Source: Rhynchospora pubera
Taxonomy: Eukaryota; Streptophyta; Magnoliopsida; Poales; Cyperaceae
Reading direction: 5' to 3'
Length of the DNA: 64,000 bases
Assembly: GCA_028095005.1 (NCBI GenBank)
Contig: CM051459.1
Span: 255,116,229 to 255,180,228, forward strand
Below, piece by piece: positions 1 to 12,421 of this stretch (the first letter of the stretch is position 1; every line of letters starts with the position of its first letter). Position numbers and translations under genes: made by a program. The notes under the pieces are model-generated. The model was not told the DNA's origin and made no database searches. It saw only the letters and a list, made by a program, of their open reading frames with translations.

Positions 1-55
1 TCTGTTGGTTAGTCCAGAGGGGGAAAAATAACTAAAAAAAGGTAGATAAGAATAC

Positions 56-1775
56 CTCAGATATCTGCTTCTGGTCCTGCATGGCAGAGTTGAACTTAGC
101 ATTCACCCAGCGCCACTGTAAGTGTCTATTATCCAACAATCTGAGTAAATGCGCCTCTTCAATCCGATACTCTCCTTTCTTGGCACGTCTCACCTCCATG
201 GCAAAACTTAAAATAGAAGGTGCATTTAATTGTTGTTGTTGGTTTGCCTGAGAAACAGTCGGTGCACCACCTCTCCCTCTTAGGGGACTCGACATGCCTC
301 TGGCTGGGGATGGGCTTGCAACTTTACTTGGTGAAGGACTCCGTACTGGTCTTTGTCGTCCATGACTCTCCTGTCATTGATGTTTTAGATTGTAACATAA
401 CAATACGCATGGAAAACAAGATTGACACAGCGGTGGCTACGCTAATTACAGAAAAGTTCATGCTGTGTTCGGTGTTGAAAAGGGCAGCATGACAAGGTTC
501 TAGCACGAATGCACAATACATGCACAAAGGCTATTTTAATCATGTCTTTAGCTAGACTTTTGAAACAAGTCGCACTACAGACCTAAAACCACGGTGCCCA
601 TTGGTGAAGTGTTAGTTGAGCACTAGTTAAGTACAATTCAGAATTTAGATTAAAAAAAACCTGAAGAATGGTGAACCAAACAAAGTTTCTAATTCCTAGA
701 ACTGGTCAAAGTTTGCTAGTTTTGCAGTTCTTCATAGCAATAATTGTATATTCTGATGTGGTAGGCATGGACACAACAAAATTAGGAGTGGTGTTGGTTT
801 ACATCATTAGATGAACCTAAGTATTTTTTAATAGGGAAAATATATTTCTGGTTAATTATTAATAAGTAGAAAATTTTCTAGTTTTGGTCAACAGAATTAA
901 TACAGCTCTCTCAATGAGTTTGGAACCATATATTAGGAAAGAAGCATACATCTTCACTTGTAATAACACTCTTTGGCACGTCTACTATTTCGACCCAATT
1001 CCTAAGTTGTATGGGAAGTATCATATTTAGTCAGTTCATTTAACAATACCATGACAAACTAACTTGCACCCATTATACCAATTACCTGTAAGAACCTTGC
1101 CGACACGGAAATTCCTCTCGATGTAACCTTAGCTCGAGGGGGTAGCATAAACTCGTGTGATCCTGAATTACTACCAGAAGAAACACTGTCAGTGTCTGAC
1201 GAACCCGACACCTCTCCATTACTCCCTCTGTCCTCAATTCCAGCACTACGTCCAGTAGATGAGTAATCGAGACTTCTCACAGCAGCCGGCCAAGGCCGAT
1301 TTTGTTGACTATATTCTAGAGATCTCCTCCCTGGCGTAGGCGTAGGTTTCGCTCGACTCGTCTGATAGAAGAACGACGATCCTTGAAACGAAACCGCCAA
1401 ACTCCTGGTCGTAGTAGTAGTAGTAGTAGTGGCAGTAGTAGAATTTGAACTAGAACTAGTGGTTGTACTACCTGTGGACGGCCGGGACCTGTCGACTGAA
1501 CTGGACCGACGCTGATGCGGCGTGGGGACAGATCGCGATGAGACAGTGGGAGAAGGGGAGCGGCGAGATGAGGGAGAAGAGTAGGAATTGGAAGTAGAAG
1601 GGGAAGGAGAAGGAGAAGGAGCAGGAGAGGCTGTGTAAGAGGAGAGGTACCGAGAGGCAATCTCTTTGTTTCGGGGCCGGCGTGAGGAGGCGACAGCCGC
1701 ATTGCTGTTGTCGGAAGGGGTGAGAGGCGGGCGGCGCGGATCTTCCCTTGACGGAGTGGGACCCGCCACCACCAT
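56..1775 (-). CDS. QWRF motif-containing protein, 5' part (exons 1 and 2; 3' end outside the window)
   Basis: Plant QWRF (DUF566) proteins such as SCO3 and EDE1 are microtubule-associated and act in division or organ development; this role is from the family. Exon 1 is 1086-1775 (230 codons, donor CAG|GTAATT); exon 2 is 56-370 (105 codons, acceptor TGACAG, donor GAG|GTATTC); both joins are phase 0. The N-terminal half is a low-complexity Ser/Pro/Thr/Arg region with RRPRNKEIASRYLSS near residue 32 and a poly-Thr run. Exon 2 carries SPSPSKVASPSPARGMSSP, then PSILSFAMEVRR and HLLRLLDNRHLQWRWVNAK. The signature tetrapeptide reads QWRW instead of QWRF. The start at 1775 is the first ATG of the long frame and is followed upstream by a CT-rich leader. 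The conserved C-terminal helical region lies beyond position 1. Confidence 0.88.
371..1085 (-). other. Intron 1 of the QWRF gene
   Basis: AT-rich sequence between donor CAG|GTAATT and acceptor TGACAG. No other coding signal is seen here; the reading frames that cross it have no family resemblance. Confidence 0.75.
1407..1440. repeat. Trinucleotide repeat coding poly-Thr in the QWRF exon 1
   Basis: A run of GTA/GTAGT triplets (ACT/ACC codons on the minus strand) encodes eight consecutive Thr residues in exon 1. It is likely length-variable between individuals. Confidence 0.7.
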
Positions 1776-2040
1776 CGGAATTTCTTCAGATCTGAGTTCA
1801 GTTCAGGGGAAGTGTAATATCTGTTTTTCAAAATTAAATTGTGTGAGAGAAGTTAGCGGAGGGGAAGGGAGGGGAAGGAGGTTAAATTGAGAAGAGAGAA
1901 GAGGAAACGGTTACAAGGAGAATTGCGTGATTGGCGCGAGGGGGAGGGGGAGAGGGAGGGAAGGGCGGAAGGGGAAGAGGGAGGGAGTGGGTGAGGCGAG
2001 AGAGCAGTGGAGTACGGGTCCGTTTTCTTTTTTCCTTTTT
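1776..2040 (-). promoter_or_regulatory. CT-rich leader and proximal promoter of the QWRF gene
   Basis: On the minus strand this stretch is strongly CT-rich (GGGGAGGG-type runs on the plus strand at about 1860-1990), typical of plant 5' leaders. No unambiguous TATA box was picked out. The boundary of the leader is inferred. Confidence 0.45.
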
Positions 2041-2422
2041 CGTTTATGAATTTCTAATTTTGATATTTTTTTAATGTTTCTATTCATTTAAAATTTAAGA
2101 TGGATAGTTTTGGAGTGTGGAGTTGCTGTTAAGCTACGTTTAGTACTAGGGAGGGACTAGGGAGACGTCTAACAACGCTGAATGATGCGTTGACAACTCC
2201 ATGAGTTTGGAAAATCATGACCGTGTCGTACCTGTCGAAAATGCGACTAGTCCCTCTACTCTAACTAACTTATTAAGACTATATAGATAATGAAATTTTA
2301 TAGATACCAAGATACAAAATCTTTCCATAATTTGAGGATACTTAAATATAAACTCTAATTTTAATTAATATTAAAATATGTTATTTAAATGTTGTCAAAA
2401 TTAATTGCCGTCGATTAATTTT

Positions 2423-2808
2423 CATGAAAGTATCTATGGTACATATTAATATATCAGAGCTTCGATGTATACTAATCCAAATTCTAGGATCTAAGATGAT
2501 CGATCCAAACCGTCAAATATGATCTCTCTACTGAAATCTCATTGGCGACCAAATTTTACTATTTTTTTTAGAAATTTTAGAAAATCGTTAATCTAATTTT
2601 TTTTTTCGAAACTTAAAAAAATAGCAATTTTTTTTAAATCCAAAAAAAATATTTAAAAATTTTGAAAAATGTAAAATTTGTTCGATAAGGGAATTTAATA
2701 CAAAGATCATATTGAACAGTTTGAATTGGCCATTTTAAAGCAGATCTAAGAATTTTTATCAGTATGCACCGAAACTCCAATACATTAGTATGCACCATAG
2801 ATATTTCT
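2423..2808. mobile_element. Fold-back MITE-like element
   Basis: The left arm TATCTATGGTACATATTAAT (from about 2439) pairs with the right arm whose reverse complement is TATCTATGGTGCATACTAAT (ending about 2794). Similarity continues inward through an AATATGATCT motif, so each arm is about 150-200 nt. Arms are diverged; no clean TSD was found. The short frame on the minus strand here is a by-product of the hairpin. Confidence 0.55.
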
Positions 2809-4154
2809 CTAATTTTAATCCTTGTTTTTGAGATGTGTCTAGTCATATTACAATTTTTATTTCCATGCTATTTAACTATGTAATAATATATAATTTATTA
2901 ATATATGTTTGTTTTATTCGGAGTCTTTGGGTGCCTTTAGTTTTTAAAATTCAACTACTAATGTTATTTAGTATAAGGATAATTTTGTTATTCCCTTATA
3001 ATCTATTATTTCATTGTCAACAAAGACAAAAAATGAAATAAAAGTATAAAAGAAAAAGGGAATTAACAACACTCTTTCAACTATTATTTTCAGAAAGATA
3101 AGCATATTATTCTTCTTTTATGAATGAATAACATTTTATCTCCAAATGAAAACTGGTAGATGAAGTTACGGCGCTAATACCGTTTAGATAATGGAATGCT
3201 GGATACTAGTGCATTAGTTGGTTTATTATAGGGTTGTGCTGTCAAGTTATGAGTCTTTTGAAACTGATGTATGTAGTTTCAAAAAAAAAAAAAAATGTAT
3301 CTAGGCTCGAATAAAAGTAACTTTTTTTAAAAAAAAACTACTATAATAATAAACAAAAATAAAAATGCATGTAGCCTATGATTACACTAAAACAATAGTT
3401 AGACTTTTTTAAAAATATATATATATATATATATATATGTTAAGAAGGTTCGGGAAGACAAGAACGTTAAGTAGTTAGCTCATATAAAATCGAAAAGCAT
3501 ATTGACGATGGAAAATAGTTGGTATTAAATTAGAAAGCACCTTGACGATTCAATACTACCATCCTAATTTAATTGAAGAAAAGCACGCTTCAACCTAGTT
3601 GCGAGAAATTGAGCTTTTCATCGTGACTATGGGGTCAACAAGTCACTTGTGATCAAGGATAGTTTTTCACATGCAAGCATGTTGCTCCATTCGATCTCCA
3701 CTCAATTTTTTTTGCTAGCTAAATCTATTCGATTTATATATCTTTGATTCCAAACGAGTTCGATTCGGCTATACATAGATAACACCGCCCAGTATCCTCA
3801 TTTGTGTTTTAACCCAAAAAAAAAGGAAAAAATCTACTACGATAATTATATCATAACTGTGTTATTTGCTATCATTCTCCCAATAGAAAAGTACGTAGAG
3901 TTTTTTTTTTAAAAAAAAATAATAAGCCATTTCGTTTAAAAATCCAATAATCCGTGTATAGTATTTAATTTGGAAAGCATTTTTAGTAGAAACCAAATAA
4001 GTCTAGTATAGTAGTATGGTATAAATGAAAACAGCAAATTGTTCATTAAAAAAATTACGTTAATATTATCATATTAAAATAAGAGACCTTTCCTTGACAG
4101 CTACTTTCAAGTCTTCGGAAAAAAAAAATAAGAGACACCACACACAATATTCTT
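2809..4154. other. AT-rich intergenic stretch with a (TA)n microsatellite
   Basis: No gene is seen. A TA dinucleotide run lies at about 3414-3438 and several A/T homopolymers follow. No TIR or LTR structure was recognised. Confidence 0.6.
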
Positions 4155-4157
4155 ATT

Positions 4158-4314
4158 GGGTGCGTTTGGATAGGTGTGGGAAGAAGGGAAGAAGGGAAGA
4201 AGTGGGAAGAAGTATTGGGAAGTGTGTAATTTTGTGAAGAGTTTGGATTGTTTATAATTTTTTTTCTTCCCATCTTCCTTCTTCCTCTTCTTCTTCTCTC
4301 ATCCAAACGCACCC
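4158..4314. mobile_element. GTTTGGAT-family MITE, copy 1
   Basis: Terminal inverted repeats GGGTGCGTTTGGAT and ATCCAAACGCACCC are perfect, flanked by a 3-bp ATT duplication (4155-4157 and 4315-4317). The interior shares AATCCAAACTCTTCACAAAA (minus strand) with three other copies in this window. Non-coding; the 3-bp W-rich TSD fits a PIF/Harbinger (Tourist-like) origin, which is inference. Confidence 0.75.
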
Positions 4315-4585
4315 ATTATAATTAAGGATATGTCTGGAATTTTGGATGACATAACACTAATTCCAAAACGATAATGTATATCCGTATTTTCTGCATTTCC
4401 GGAATAATTTGGGTAACTGCTAATTCGCTAATCTAACAATTTGTAAAAATAACAAATTACCAGTCTAAAAAATAATATTAATATTTATCATACAGTTCAA
4501 ACGAAATTTATAATATTTCAAACATCATGAAATTATTATTCCTCTCATACTATTGCAATCAACTTCTATTACTTTTTTTTTCAGG

Positions 4586-4875
4586 AATGATAACTGCTAT
4601 CTGCAGTTTTGTCATCTCTGTCATCGTTAAATACAAAGTGAACATATACAAAAAACAAGATGAACATATAGACGATCTAAGTGGACACTTAAATACAAAT
4701 AAGTGTTCTCATCACTTGTTTAGAAGTTTACATGCATATTCAACTTATTTTCATTGAACTTATTTGTTTATATGTGTTCACTTAGATCGTCTATATATTC
4801 ACTTTATTTGCTATATATGTTCATTTTATATTTAGCAATGGTAGGGATGATAAAATTGCAGATGGCAGTAATCAA
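4586..4875. mobile_element. Fold-back MITE with arms of about 110 bp
   Basis: The left arm begins near GATAACTGCTATCTGCAG, and the right arm read in reverse gives GATTACTGCCATCTGCAA. Pairing continues through TAGACGATCTAAGTG on both arms. The loop is near 4730. The small plus-strand frame inside is not a gene. Confidence 0.65.
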
Positions 4876-5104
4876 TTTTCCTTTCCTTTATGCATGCTAT
4901 GCTATTCTCACACATTAATTCATACATGGTCTTATGGGCTGGATATAAACGAAATCACGAATCTATATATCTTTTGTAAAGATAGGCCCTAAATTGACCA
5001 AATACAATACCATTTAAGCCCAATTGAGCCCACTTGAATCCTTGATCTCCGCAACGTTTATTCCACGATTGTTTGTCGTTCCATGTTTCTCATCAAAATC
5101 AACG

Positions 5105-5345
5105 GCTACCGTTTCACCGTTTCGCCGTGACGTGAAATAATAACTAAACGGTTAGTGGTAAGATTATTTCTGCCGTTTCGATAACGGAACGGTAAATGAA
5201 ACAGGAACTGGAACGAAATTACACATACCGTTTACCGAAATTGGAAATTTTACACATGCCACTTACAGTTTCAGTAAACGAAACGGTTGATGAAATGCTA
5301 AAATTATACCGTTATTTATGTGGCACGGTATACGAAACGACTGAT
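5105..5345. repeat. Degenerate CGTTTCGTTT/AACGGTT repeat cluster
   Basis: Many variants of AACGGTT, ACCGTTTC and GAAACGG occur on both strands. The same word set fills 22600-23160, where a hAT-type end and 8-bp TSD are visible, so this is probably an older hAT-type non-autonomous copy. Ends were not resolved. Confidence 0.45.
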
Positions 5346-5403
5346 TTCCCACGTGGCGTACAAAAAGCAGCTTTCAGTTTTAGCGGTGCACTATGTTATA
5401 TAC

Positions 5404-5640
5404 TTCATTTTACTAGCGTATCCCGTATCCGATACGTATCCTACGCGGATACGTGTGCGATTCGCGTGCGATACGCACCACGTGGCGTACCCGATTTTTT
5501 TAATCAAGTTGACTCACAGATACGGTCGCCGATGCGGCACAGATACGCGTATCTGCTTCCATTACCCGATTTTTTTAATCAAGTTGACTCACAGATACGG
5601 TCGCCGATGCGGCACAGATACGCGTATCTGCTTCCATTCG
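5404..5640. repeat. GATACG-rich segment with an exact 75-bp tandem duplication
   Basis: The segment 5489-5563 is repeated exactly at 5564-5638. The surrounding sequence is dense in GTATCCGATACG-type words, which recur at 6430-6480. The long plus-strand frame over this region (5196-5822) comes from the repeats and has no protein resemblance. Confidence 0.7.
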
Positions 5641-6419
5641 ACTGCCGTATCATATATTGGAACTATACAAGTAGTATAATTTATATTATATGCAAATATT
5701 TTATAATTAATTCTCATCACATGGACAGACGCATGGCACACGGCGGGGCACAAACCACAAAAGGACATTTAAGTCCGTACCATGACGCTAGAACTCATCC
5801 TATATATACCGCTCATGAATAACTTACAATTCCCATATGGCTGAATTAGTAAGAATATATTTTTATTCTTCAATAATATAGTAAATAAATAAAGAAAAAA
5901 GGGTAATTCAAAAAAAAAAGAAATGAGTAGACAGTTGATGTGTAGACTAAAGAATAGGCAATGCTAACTTTGCACTTCAAAATCGGACATGCACTTTGAT
6001 TGCACTGGGCCTTTAATGGACTTTTAATGGATTTAACGAAGAACTAGAATAAGTTACCAATGAGTAATGAATGAAGTAACAAATAAAGGAATTATTTTAA
6101 TCCAGTTTTATATATAAATGCATTATAAGTTATGAAAGAACATGCTAACATATCTAAGTTTAACCGTTTTAAAAAAACATATCAAAGTTTATATATAAAT
6201 AAATATATTATTTTAATCCAATTAATGAAGTAACAAATAAAGGCAATAACATATTTCAATAAAAGGTATTAGATTAACATACATTGGCTAACAAGTAATA
6301 AGTGTATTTCAATTTCCAGTGCGAATATTGGATTAACAAATATATAAATATATTATTTTACAAAATATATAAATAAATTATTTTATATATACTGCCGTAT
6401 TCTGAATTTTTAAAAAATG
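5641..6419. other. AT-rich intergenic stretch
   Basis: No gene is visible. It may be the interior of a non-autonomous element whose GATACG-rich ends are at about 5404 and 6485, but no TSD was identified. Confidence 0.4.
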
Positions 6420-6490
6420 ACGAATCCCCGCTCCCGCATCGTATCCGATACGACACCCGCACCCGCATCCGCATCCGAGTAACATAGGCG
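6420..6490. repeat. GTATCCGATACG-type repeat, possible right end of a TE
   Basis: Contains CGTATCCGATACGACACC followed by iterated CCGCATC units and ends near GAGTAACATAGG. This is the same vocabulary as 5404-5500. Confidence 0.4.
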
Positions 6491-6499
6491 GTGCATCTC

Positions 6500-6856
6500 G
6501 TCCAATTAAAAATCCGACTCAAATAATCCATCTCTCTTTCTTTTCTCTCTCCGCTATTTTCTTTCCCTATCGCACGGTGCACACCTTTTTCCCTCTTTCT
6601 TTGGCTCTCTTGTTAAATCCCCAGTTAGACGGTGCGTTTCTGGTATAAACCTTTCCAAGACGCACTTCAGAGCCCCATTTGATTCGTAATTCTCTTTTGA
6701 GATCTTAGTTTGTGAGAATCTACAGTTCTTTATTCGTTGTTTTGCCTCCAATCCGTTTATTAGTGTTTTGGTTTTCCAAATTATCGGTTTTCATGATATC
6801 GCGATGTGGATAATCATTAATTTGAAATTATGTGGTGAATTTTGTTCGAACAAGGG
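6500..6856 (+). promoter_or_regulatory. Putative promoter/leader of the inhibitor-2 gene
   Basis: A CT-rich tract (6520-6610) precedes the proposed first exon at 6857-6876. This is the usual look of a plant leader; no TATA box is asserted. Confidence 0.35.
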
Positions 6857-6894
6857 ATGGGTTTGAAACGATATAGGTGGTTTATGTGGGTTGG

Positions 6895-7112
6895 TGATAA
6901 ATTTATGAGAACAAATTTCTTTTTTTATTGATCAGAATAATACTCATTTACAGTGGTGTTACACGTCTCTTATAGGCAAAGGCTAACGGTAACAAATTAG
7001 CCGTTACTAATTCTAACGGTCAAAAAATAAAGCAATTCTTTTTTAATAAAAAAAGGTGGATGGCTTATTTGTAAAATAGCCATTAGTTCCTTAATCTACT
7101 TTATTTTCAACA
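6895..7112 (-). repeat. 3' LTR of the Copia element (uninterrupted, 218 bp)
   Basis: Begins TGATAAATTTATGAG and ends CTTTATTTTCAACA. It is the empty-site reference for the MITE in the other LTR. Confidence 0.93.
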
Positions 7113-8161
7113 CTCCCCCTCAAGCTAGGTTTGTAAATATCATACAATCCTAGCTTGCATGAGATATCTTCAAAGGTCTTGATGCTTAATCCTTTTGTAA
7201 ATATATCCGCCAATTGATCCTTGCTCTTGACATATGGAGTCTCGATCTCTTTGGCTTGGATTTTTTCTCTAATGAAGTGGCAATCCACCTCTATGTGTTT
7301 GGTCCGCTCGTGGAAGACGGGATTTGTCGCAATATGTCGTGCCGCTTGATTATCACAAAATATTTTCATTGGTTCTTTATGCGCGATCTTTAAGTCGGCC
7401 AACAATTGCTTGATCCATGTCAACTCACTTGCGGTTGATGCCATAGCTCGATACTCCGCTTCCGCACTTGATCGAGCCACGACATTTTGTTTCTTACTTT
7501 TCCACGTGACTATATTTCCGCCTACAAACGTGCAAAAACCAGTTGTCGATTTCCTATCGAAACTCCCGGCCCAGTCTGCATCGGAATAGCCACATATAGT
7601 GTTAGTACCATTTTTTCTCATCCAAATTCCTTTTCCGGGAGTACCTTTTAGATACCTCAATATTCTATTAATAGCATCTAGATGAGGTGTTCTAGGTGCA
7701 TGCATGAATTTACTAATTTGGCTTACGGCAAAAGATAGGTCCGGTCTCGTAACGGTTAGGTAAATTAATTTACCAACAAGCCTTTGAAAATGGTTTATGT
7801 CTTTTAATGGTTCACCTTTTTCATTATCAAGTTTTTCATTTATAATTGGAGTTTTGGCCGGCTTACATTCTAATTTACCCGTCTCCTTAAGCAAGTCTAA
7901 TATATATTTTCTTTGGCATATAAATAACCCTTTTGAAGAGTGAGCAATTTCTATTCCAAGAAAATATTTTAATATGCCTAAATCTTTAATGTCAAATTTG
8001 CAGTTCAAGTCTTTTTTGACATTATCGATTTCATTTTGGTTGCTACCGGTTATAATTATATCATCGACATAGACTAAGACTACGGTGGTACCATTAACAT
8101 TATGTCTAACAAACAATGAATAATCGGCTCCACTTTTTTTAAAATCACAAGACAATAAAAA
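7091..8161 (-). pseudogene. Copia reverse transcriptase C-terminal part and RNase H
   Basis: Continues the pol frame of 8162-10039 after an in-frame TAA (8162-8164). The first residues carry the RT catalytic box VLVYVDDIIITGSN (YVDD). RNase H follows, with YSDADWAG, SSAEAEYRAMA and the DNQAA...HERTKHIEVDCHFIRE region. The frame runs into the 3' LTR edge and stops at 7091. Apart from the nonsense codon, the domain order and catalytic residues look complete. Confidence 0.9.
7113..7123 (-). other. Polypurine tract of the Copia element
   Basis: Minus-strand TTGAGGGGGAG directly abuts the 3' LTR, as expected for second-strand priming. Confidence 0.85.
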
Positions 8162-10039
8162 TTAAGAAAGTTTTCCATACCATGCCCTAGGAGATTGCTT
8201 TAATCCATAAATGGATTTTCTCAACCTACACACGAGGTTAGAAATATTCTCTTTTTTATGGCCGGGGGGTAATGACATGTAAACTTCTTCTTCAAGGTTT
8301 CCTTGAAGGAATGCATTTTTAACATCCATTTGATGTAAGGTCCAATTATTATTTACCGCTACGGAAAAAAGTATCCTAACGGTATTCATTTTGGCCACCG
8401 GTGCAAAGGTTTCATGGTAATCTATACCATAAGTTTGAGTATACCCTTTGGCCACCAATCTAGCTTTGTACCGTTCTATGGTACCATCGCTATGGTATTT
8501 AATTTTGTACACCCACTTACAACCAACTAGTTTTTTCTTTTTTGGTAATTCACAAAGTACCCAAGTTTGATTTTTTTCTAAAGCATGAAGTTCTTCTTCC
8601 ATTGCCTTACACCATTTTGGATCCTTTTTTGCTACATCATAATTGGTTGGTTCCTCTATTTTGGACAAGGCATTTAAGAAGGCATAATGTTGATGAGATA
8701 CATTATCATAAGAAATGTAATCTTGAATTGGATATTGTACCGAATAAGTGACAAAATCCCTTAATCTTGTGGAAGGTTGAGGTTGTCGACTTGATCTTCT
8801 CAACAGCATATCTTGCTCTTGAGTTTCGTCATGTTCCTCAATGCCTTCCTCTTGTTCGTTTTCTCCGAGTTCTTCGTTTTGATTTTCTTCATTTTGTAGG
8901 CGTCTTTCACTTTCTTCATGTGATTCTTCGCCTACAATATTTCTCAATTCTCTTTGAAGCTCACTTGCTTCAATGTTAGTAACATATGGATATATAAAGT
9001 CATTTGAAATGATTTTTTCAACATTATTTTCAATGCAATTTTCATAAAAAGGCTCATTTTCGAAAAAACTAACATCCCTAGAAATGTAAAGTTTGTTATT
9101 TTTAGGGTCATAACACTTATACCCTTTTTTCTCGGAAGAATACCCAACAAAAATAGTTTTAATTGAAGTAAAATCAAGTTTGTCAATTTTTTTATTGTGC
9201 ACAAAACATTTGCAACCGAACACTCTTAAGTGACTAATATCTAATTTTCTACCATAAAGAATTTCTAAAGGGCTTTTAAAATCCAAAATGACACTTGGCA
9301 ATCTATTTATTAAATAGGTTGCGGTTAAAACGGCATCCGACCAAAAAATTTTAGGAACATTATTTTGAAATAAAAGTGATCTAGTAACTTCTAAAAGATG
9401 ACGATTTTTCCTTTCGGAAACACCGTTTTGTTGAGGGGTGTAAACACAAGTAGTTTGATGTAAAATACCTTTTTGTTTAAGAAAATTAGAAAAAGATTGA
9501 TTAACATATTCGGTACCATTATCCGTCCTCAAAATTTTAATTTTTTTCTCAAATTGATTTTCCACAAAATTCACGAACGTTTGAAAATGCGAAAAAACTT
9601 CATTTTTATTTTTCATTAAATATAACCATGTAGTTTTTGAAAAATCATCAATAAAGGTAACAAAATATCTATAATCATTGTAAGAATTTATAGGGGCCGG
9701 ACCCCAAACATCGGAATGAATAAGTTCAAAAAAATCATTACTTTTAGAATTAGAAATAGAAAAATGAGGTCTAGTATGTTTCGCAAGCTTACAAGTTTCG
9801 CAATTACTACAATCTAAATTAGAAAAATCAAATATTTTGTTTAAAATTCTATCGGAAGGATGCCCAACACGCTTGTGCCAAAGTTTACTCAAGTCTCCAT
9901 CTTTATTAGTTTTGAAAGCAAATTTATTACTATTTAAAAAATAAAGACCATTTTCAAGAAAACCTTCACCAATTTTTTCTTTGGTGACTAAATCTTGAAA
10001 AATAACACATTTTTCTTTGAAAATTATTTCGCAATTCAA
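8162..10039 (-). pseudogene. Copia integrase and reverse transcriptase N-terminal part
   Basis: 625 residues. The GAG-pre-integrase zinc-binding segment has HKRVGHPSD and CSNCETC (about residues 55-85). The integrase core shows HSDVWGP, RTDNGTEY and QQNGVSERKNR, supplying the three catalytic acidic residues. A variable acidic linker (E/Q-rich, about 370-420) precedes the RT start (WCKAMEEELHALEKNQTW, then GCKWVYKIK). The frame is closed by a TAA (8162-8164) inside RT, just after GLKQSPRAWYGKLS. Upstream it is separated from protease by the 3.4 kb insert at 10055-13497. A defective copy. Confidence 0.92.
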
Positions 10040-12421
10040 ATCTCTAGATAGTTTTGTCTGGACCTTTTTATCGCCGTGAAAAAAATAAACTGAAAATCCA
10101 CGGAAAAGGGGAAAGATCTATCCAGATACCCTCCGCGCGTCACAATTCGATATAAGTCCTTTCTTAATGAAGAGAGAAGAACTCATATGAATTTCTATTC
10201 ACGCGAAGGTTTATTGTTTTTGTGAGTTCTTTCTTTCCAGCAGGCGCAAGCCCCTGCTGTTAATTACCTCGGGAATAACCGCGAGAACCTCTGATTAAGG
10301 GATTCGAAGAATTATGTGTATAGGTTAAAAGAGTTGTGAAATGCAACTTGTTGGGTGATTATGTAGGTGACATTTGTTTATGAGGTTTTTATGGTAAGTT
10401 GAGATTTTAAATTTTAAATCTAACTTGAACCATAATGGTAAATTACCGACCAGTCCATTAGTCGATCAAATACCGCTTTATTTTGGAGTTGAGACATTTG
10501 TTTTCATTTTGACATTTGATTAGGATTTGAGTTATTTGTTCTCGAATCCTGTGAAGTACCAGGTTCTAAGTACAGAACATATTGTTGACTCAGAAGCAAG
10601 GACTTCACAAAGTTAGGGTCAAGAGTGTAACCGCACTGGTCACTCAGGCGCAACAACCTTGCAACTCGTACACTGAATACAAAGCGGACCGCTGATTCAG
10701 GTGACGAGGGAAACTTATGATCAAACTGGGGCTTTGGTCCATTTAGACTGCTTTTGATTTTATTTGGCATTTATTTGGGTATAACTTGAGTTAATTTGAA
10801 CTCAAATTATAATTTGGTTTCACTTTTGTTAATTTGAATCAATTTAGATTCAAATCATGTTAGTTCGAGATGATTTGGGGCCTCAAACTAAATTTTGGAT
10901 AACTTGAGTGTATTTGATACTCAAGTTAGTTTTGATTTGGATTTGACACAATTTGAGTCAAATTAGACTCAAATCGAAATTTAGTTTGGTTTGGTTAGTA
11001 TTTGTGTCAATTTGAGTTAATTTAAACTCAAATCAGAATTTTACCACAAATTTCAAACATTGAAGTCTCACAAATTTAATTTGGTTTCGTGGACTTTTCA
11101 GAGTTTCTAAAGAAATTTCAATTTAATTTGAATTTCACATGATGCATTATGATGAAAATGATCAAAGTCGGATTTGACCAATATTTAAATGATTTTGACA
11201 TCAAATGACCAGTGAAATTGAAATCTTTAGAATTTTCTGAGTTTTTTGGACATTTCATTTGAGATTTTCGAGTTTTATGTGAATTTTAATGTATTTTGAC
11301 ATTTGGACAATTTACAAATTTTCTGGGCTGTACATTTTGGACAGGACCCACCAGACCACTAATCAGTTCAAAATTAGGAAATGGTCTCTCTGTTTCACCA
11401 AAAATTATGAAACCAGATTCATTTGAAAGAAGTTTCAGAGAGGATTTTTAATATCATTTTTATAGAATTTTCGGAATTTGTCTCATTGGGCTTTGGGCTT
11501 TATTTCTCAAGGTCATTTTCTGAAATAAAGTTCTGTCAGTTAACACGACCATTGATCACTGTTTCAATGAATGTTTTTATTCTGTTTCGAATTTTTATAT
11601 GAGGTTTATTTTACTTGAAACTAGACTTCAAGAGGAAAAGTTTGATATCTATAATGAAGTTTTCTGAGTTGGTTTGATATTTTTAAGTGAATTTGCAATT
11701 CAGGGAAACTTTCTGAAATCGGATTCCTGAGACAGACAGACCTCAGTGCAGTTTTTGAATTTTCATTTGCTCTCTTTTTATAGTTATGACTTGAAACTTT
11801 CAGATTTTAAACTGTACATCTTGAGGCAGTTACAGTAATTTTCGTAGAATTTTTAGAGATTTATTTCAAGGGTTTCAAGGCATGAACTTTCAGACAAATT
11901 TGCTGGCACGGTTTGCTTGTACAGCTTTCTGAAACACAGTTTCTGTCTGATTTCAAAAATTCGTTATAAATAATCTGTCCATCCCAAAATTCTGAAATTT
12001 TTGTAGTAGATGTGTCACATCATGGTTAATCTACAGTTAAAATTTCATTTAATTCTGTTCAACCGTTCATGAAATAAAAAAGATTTCGTAAAACTGTTTT
12101 TTTGCCAGTTGTACCAGAAACTGTGCAGAGTTCAGTTTTAACATTTGTTTCTTTGTAAATACTGATCATATTTTACCAGTAGACACCTAATCTTCATCAT
12201 AGAACTTCAGAATCCCTTTTTCTATTATAAACTATTGTTATTAAACTTAAGAAAGATCAATTTCTGAGTAAATTTCGACAGCATATCGTTTCTTTCATGA
12301 TCATCATCAGATTTTTTTGCTGTCCTTTTGATTAACCTTTCTTTGCAATTAAACCATATTTAGTGGATGGCTTAATGCCTAGAAAAATTGATCGTGGATC
12401 AGCCTTGAGAAAAAGAAAAGC

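Noticed and set aside
5196..5822. 208-codon plus-strand open frame
   Set aside because: It is built from the AACGGTT and GATACG repeats and the 75-bp tandem copies; the protein repeats follow the DNA repeats.
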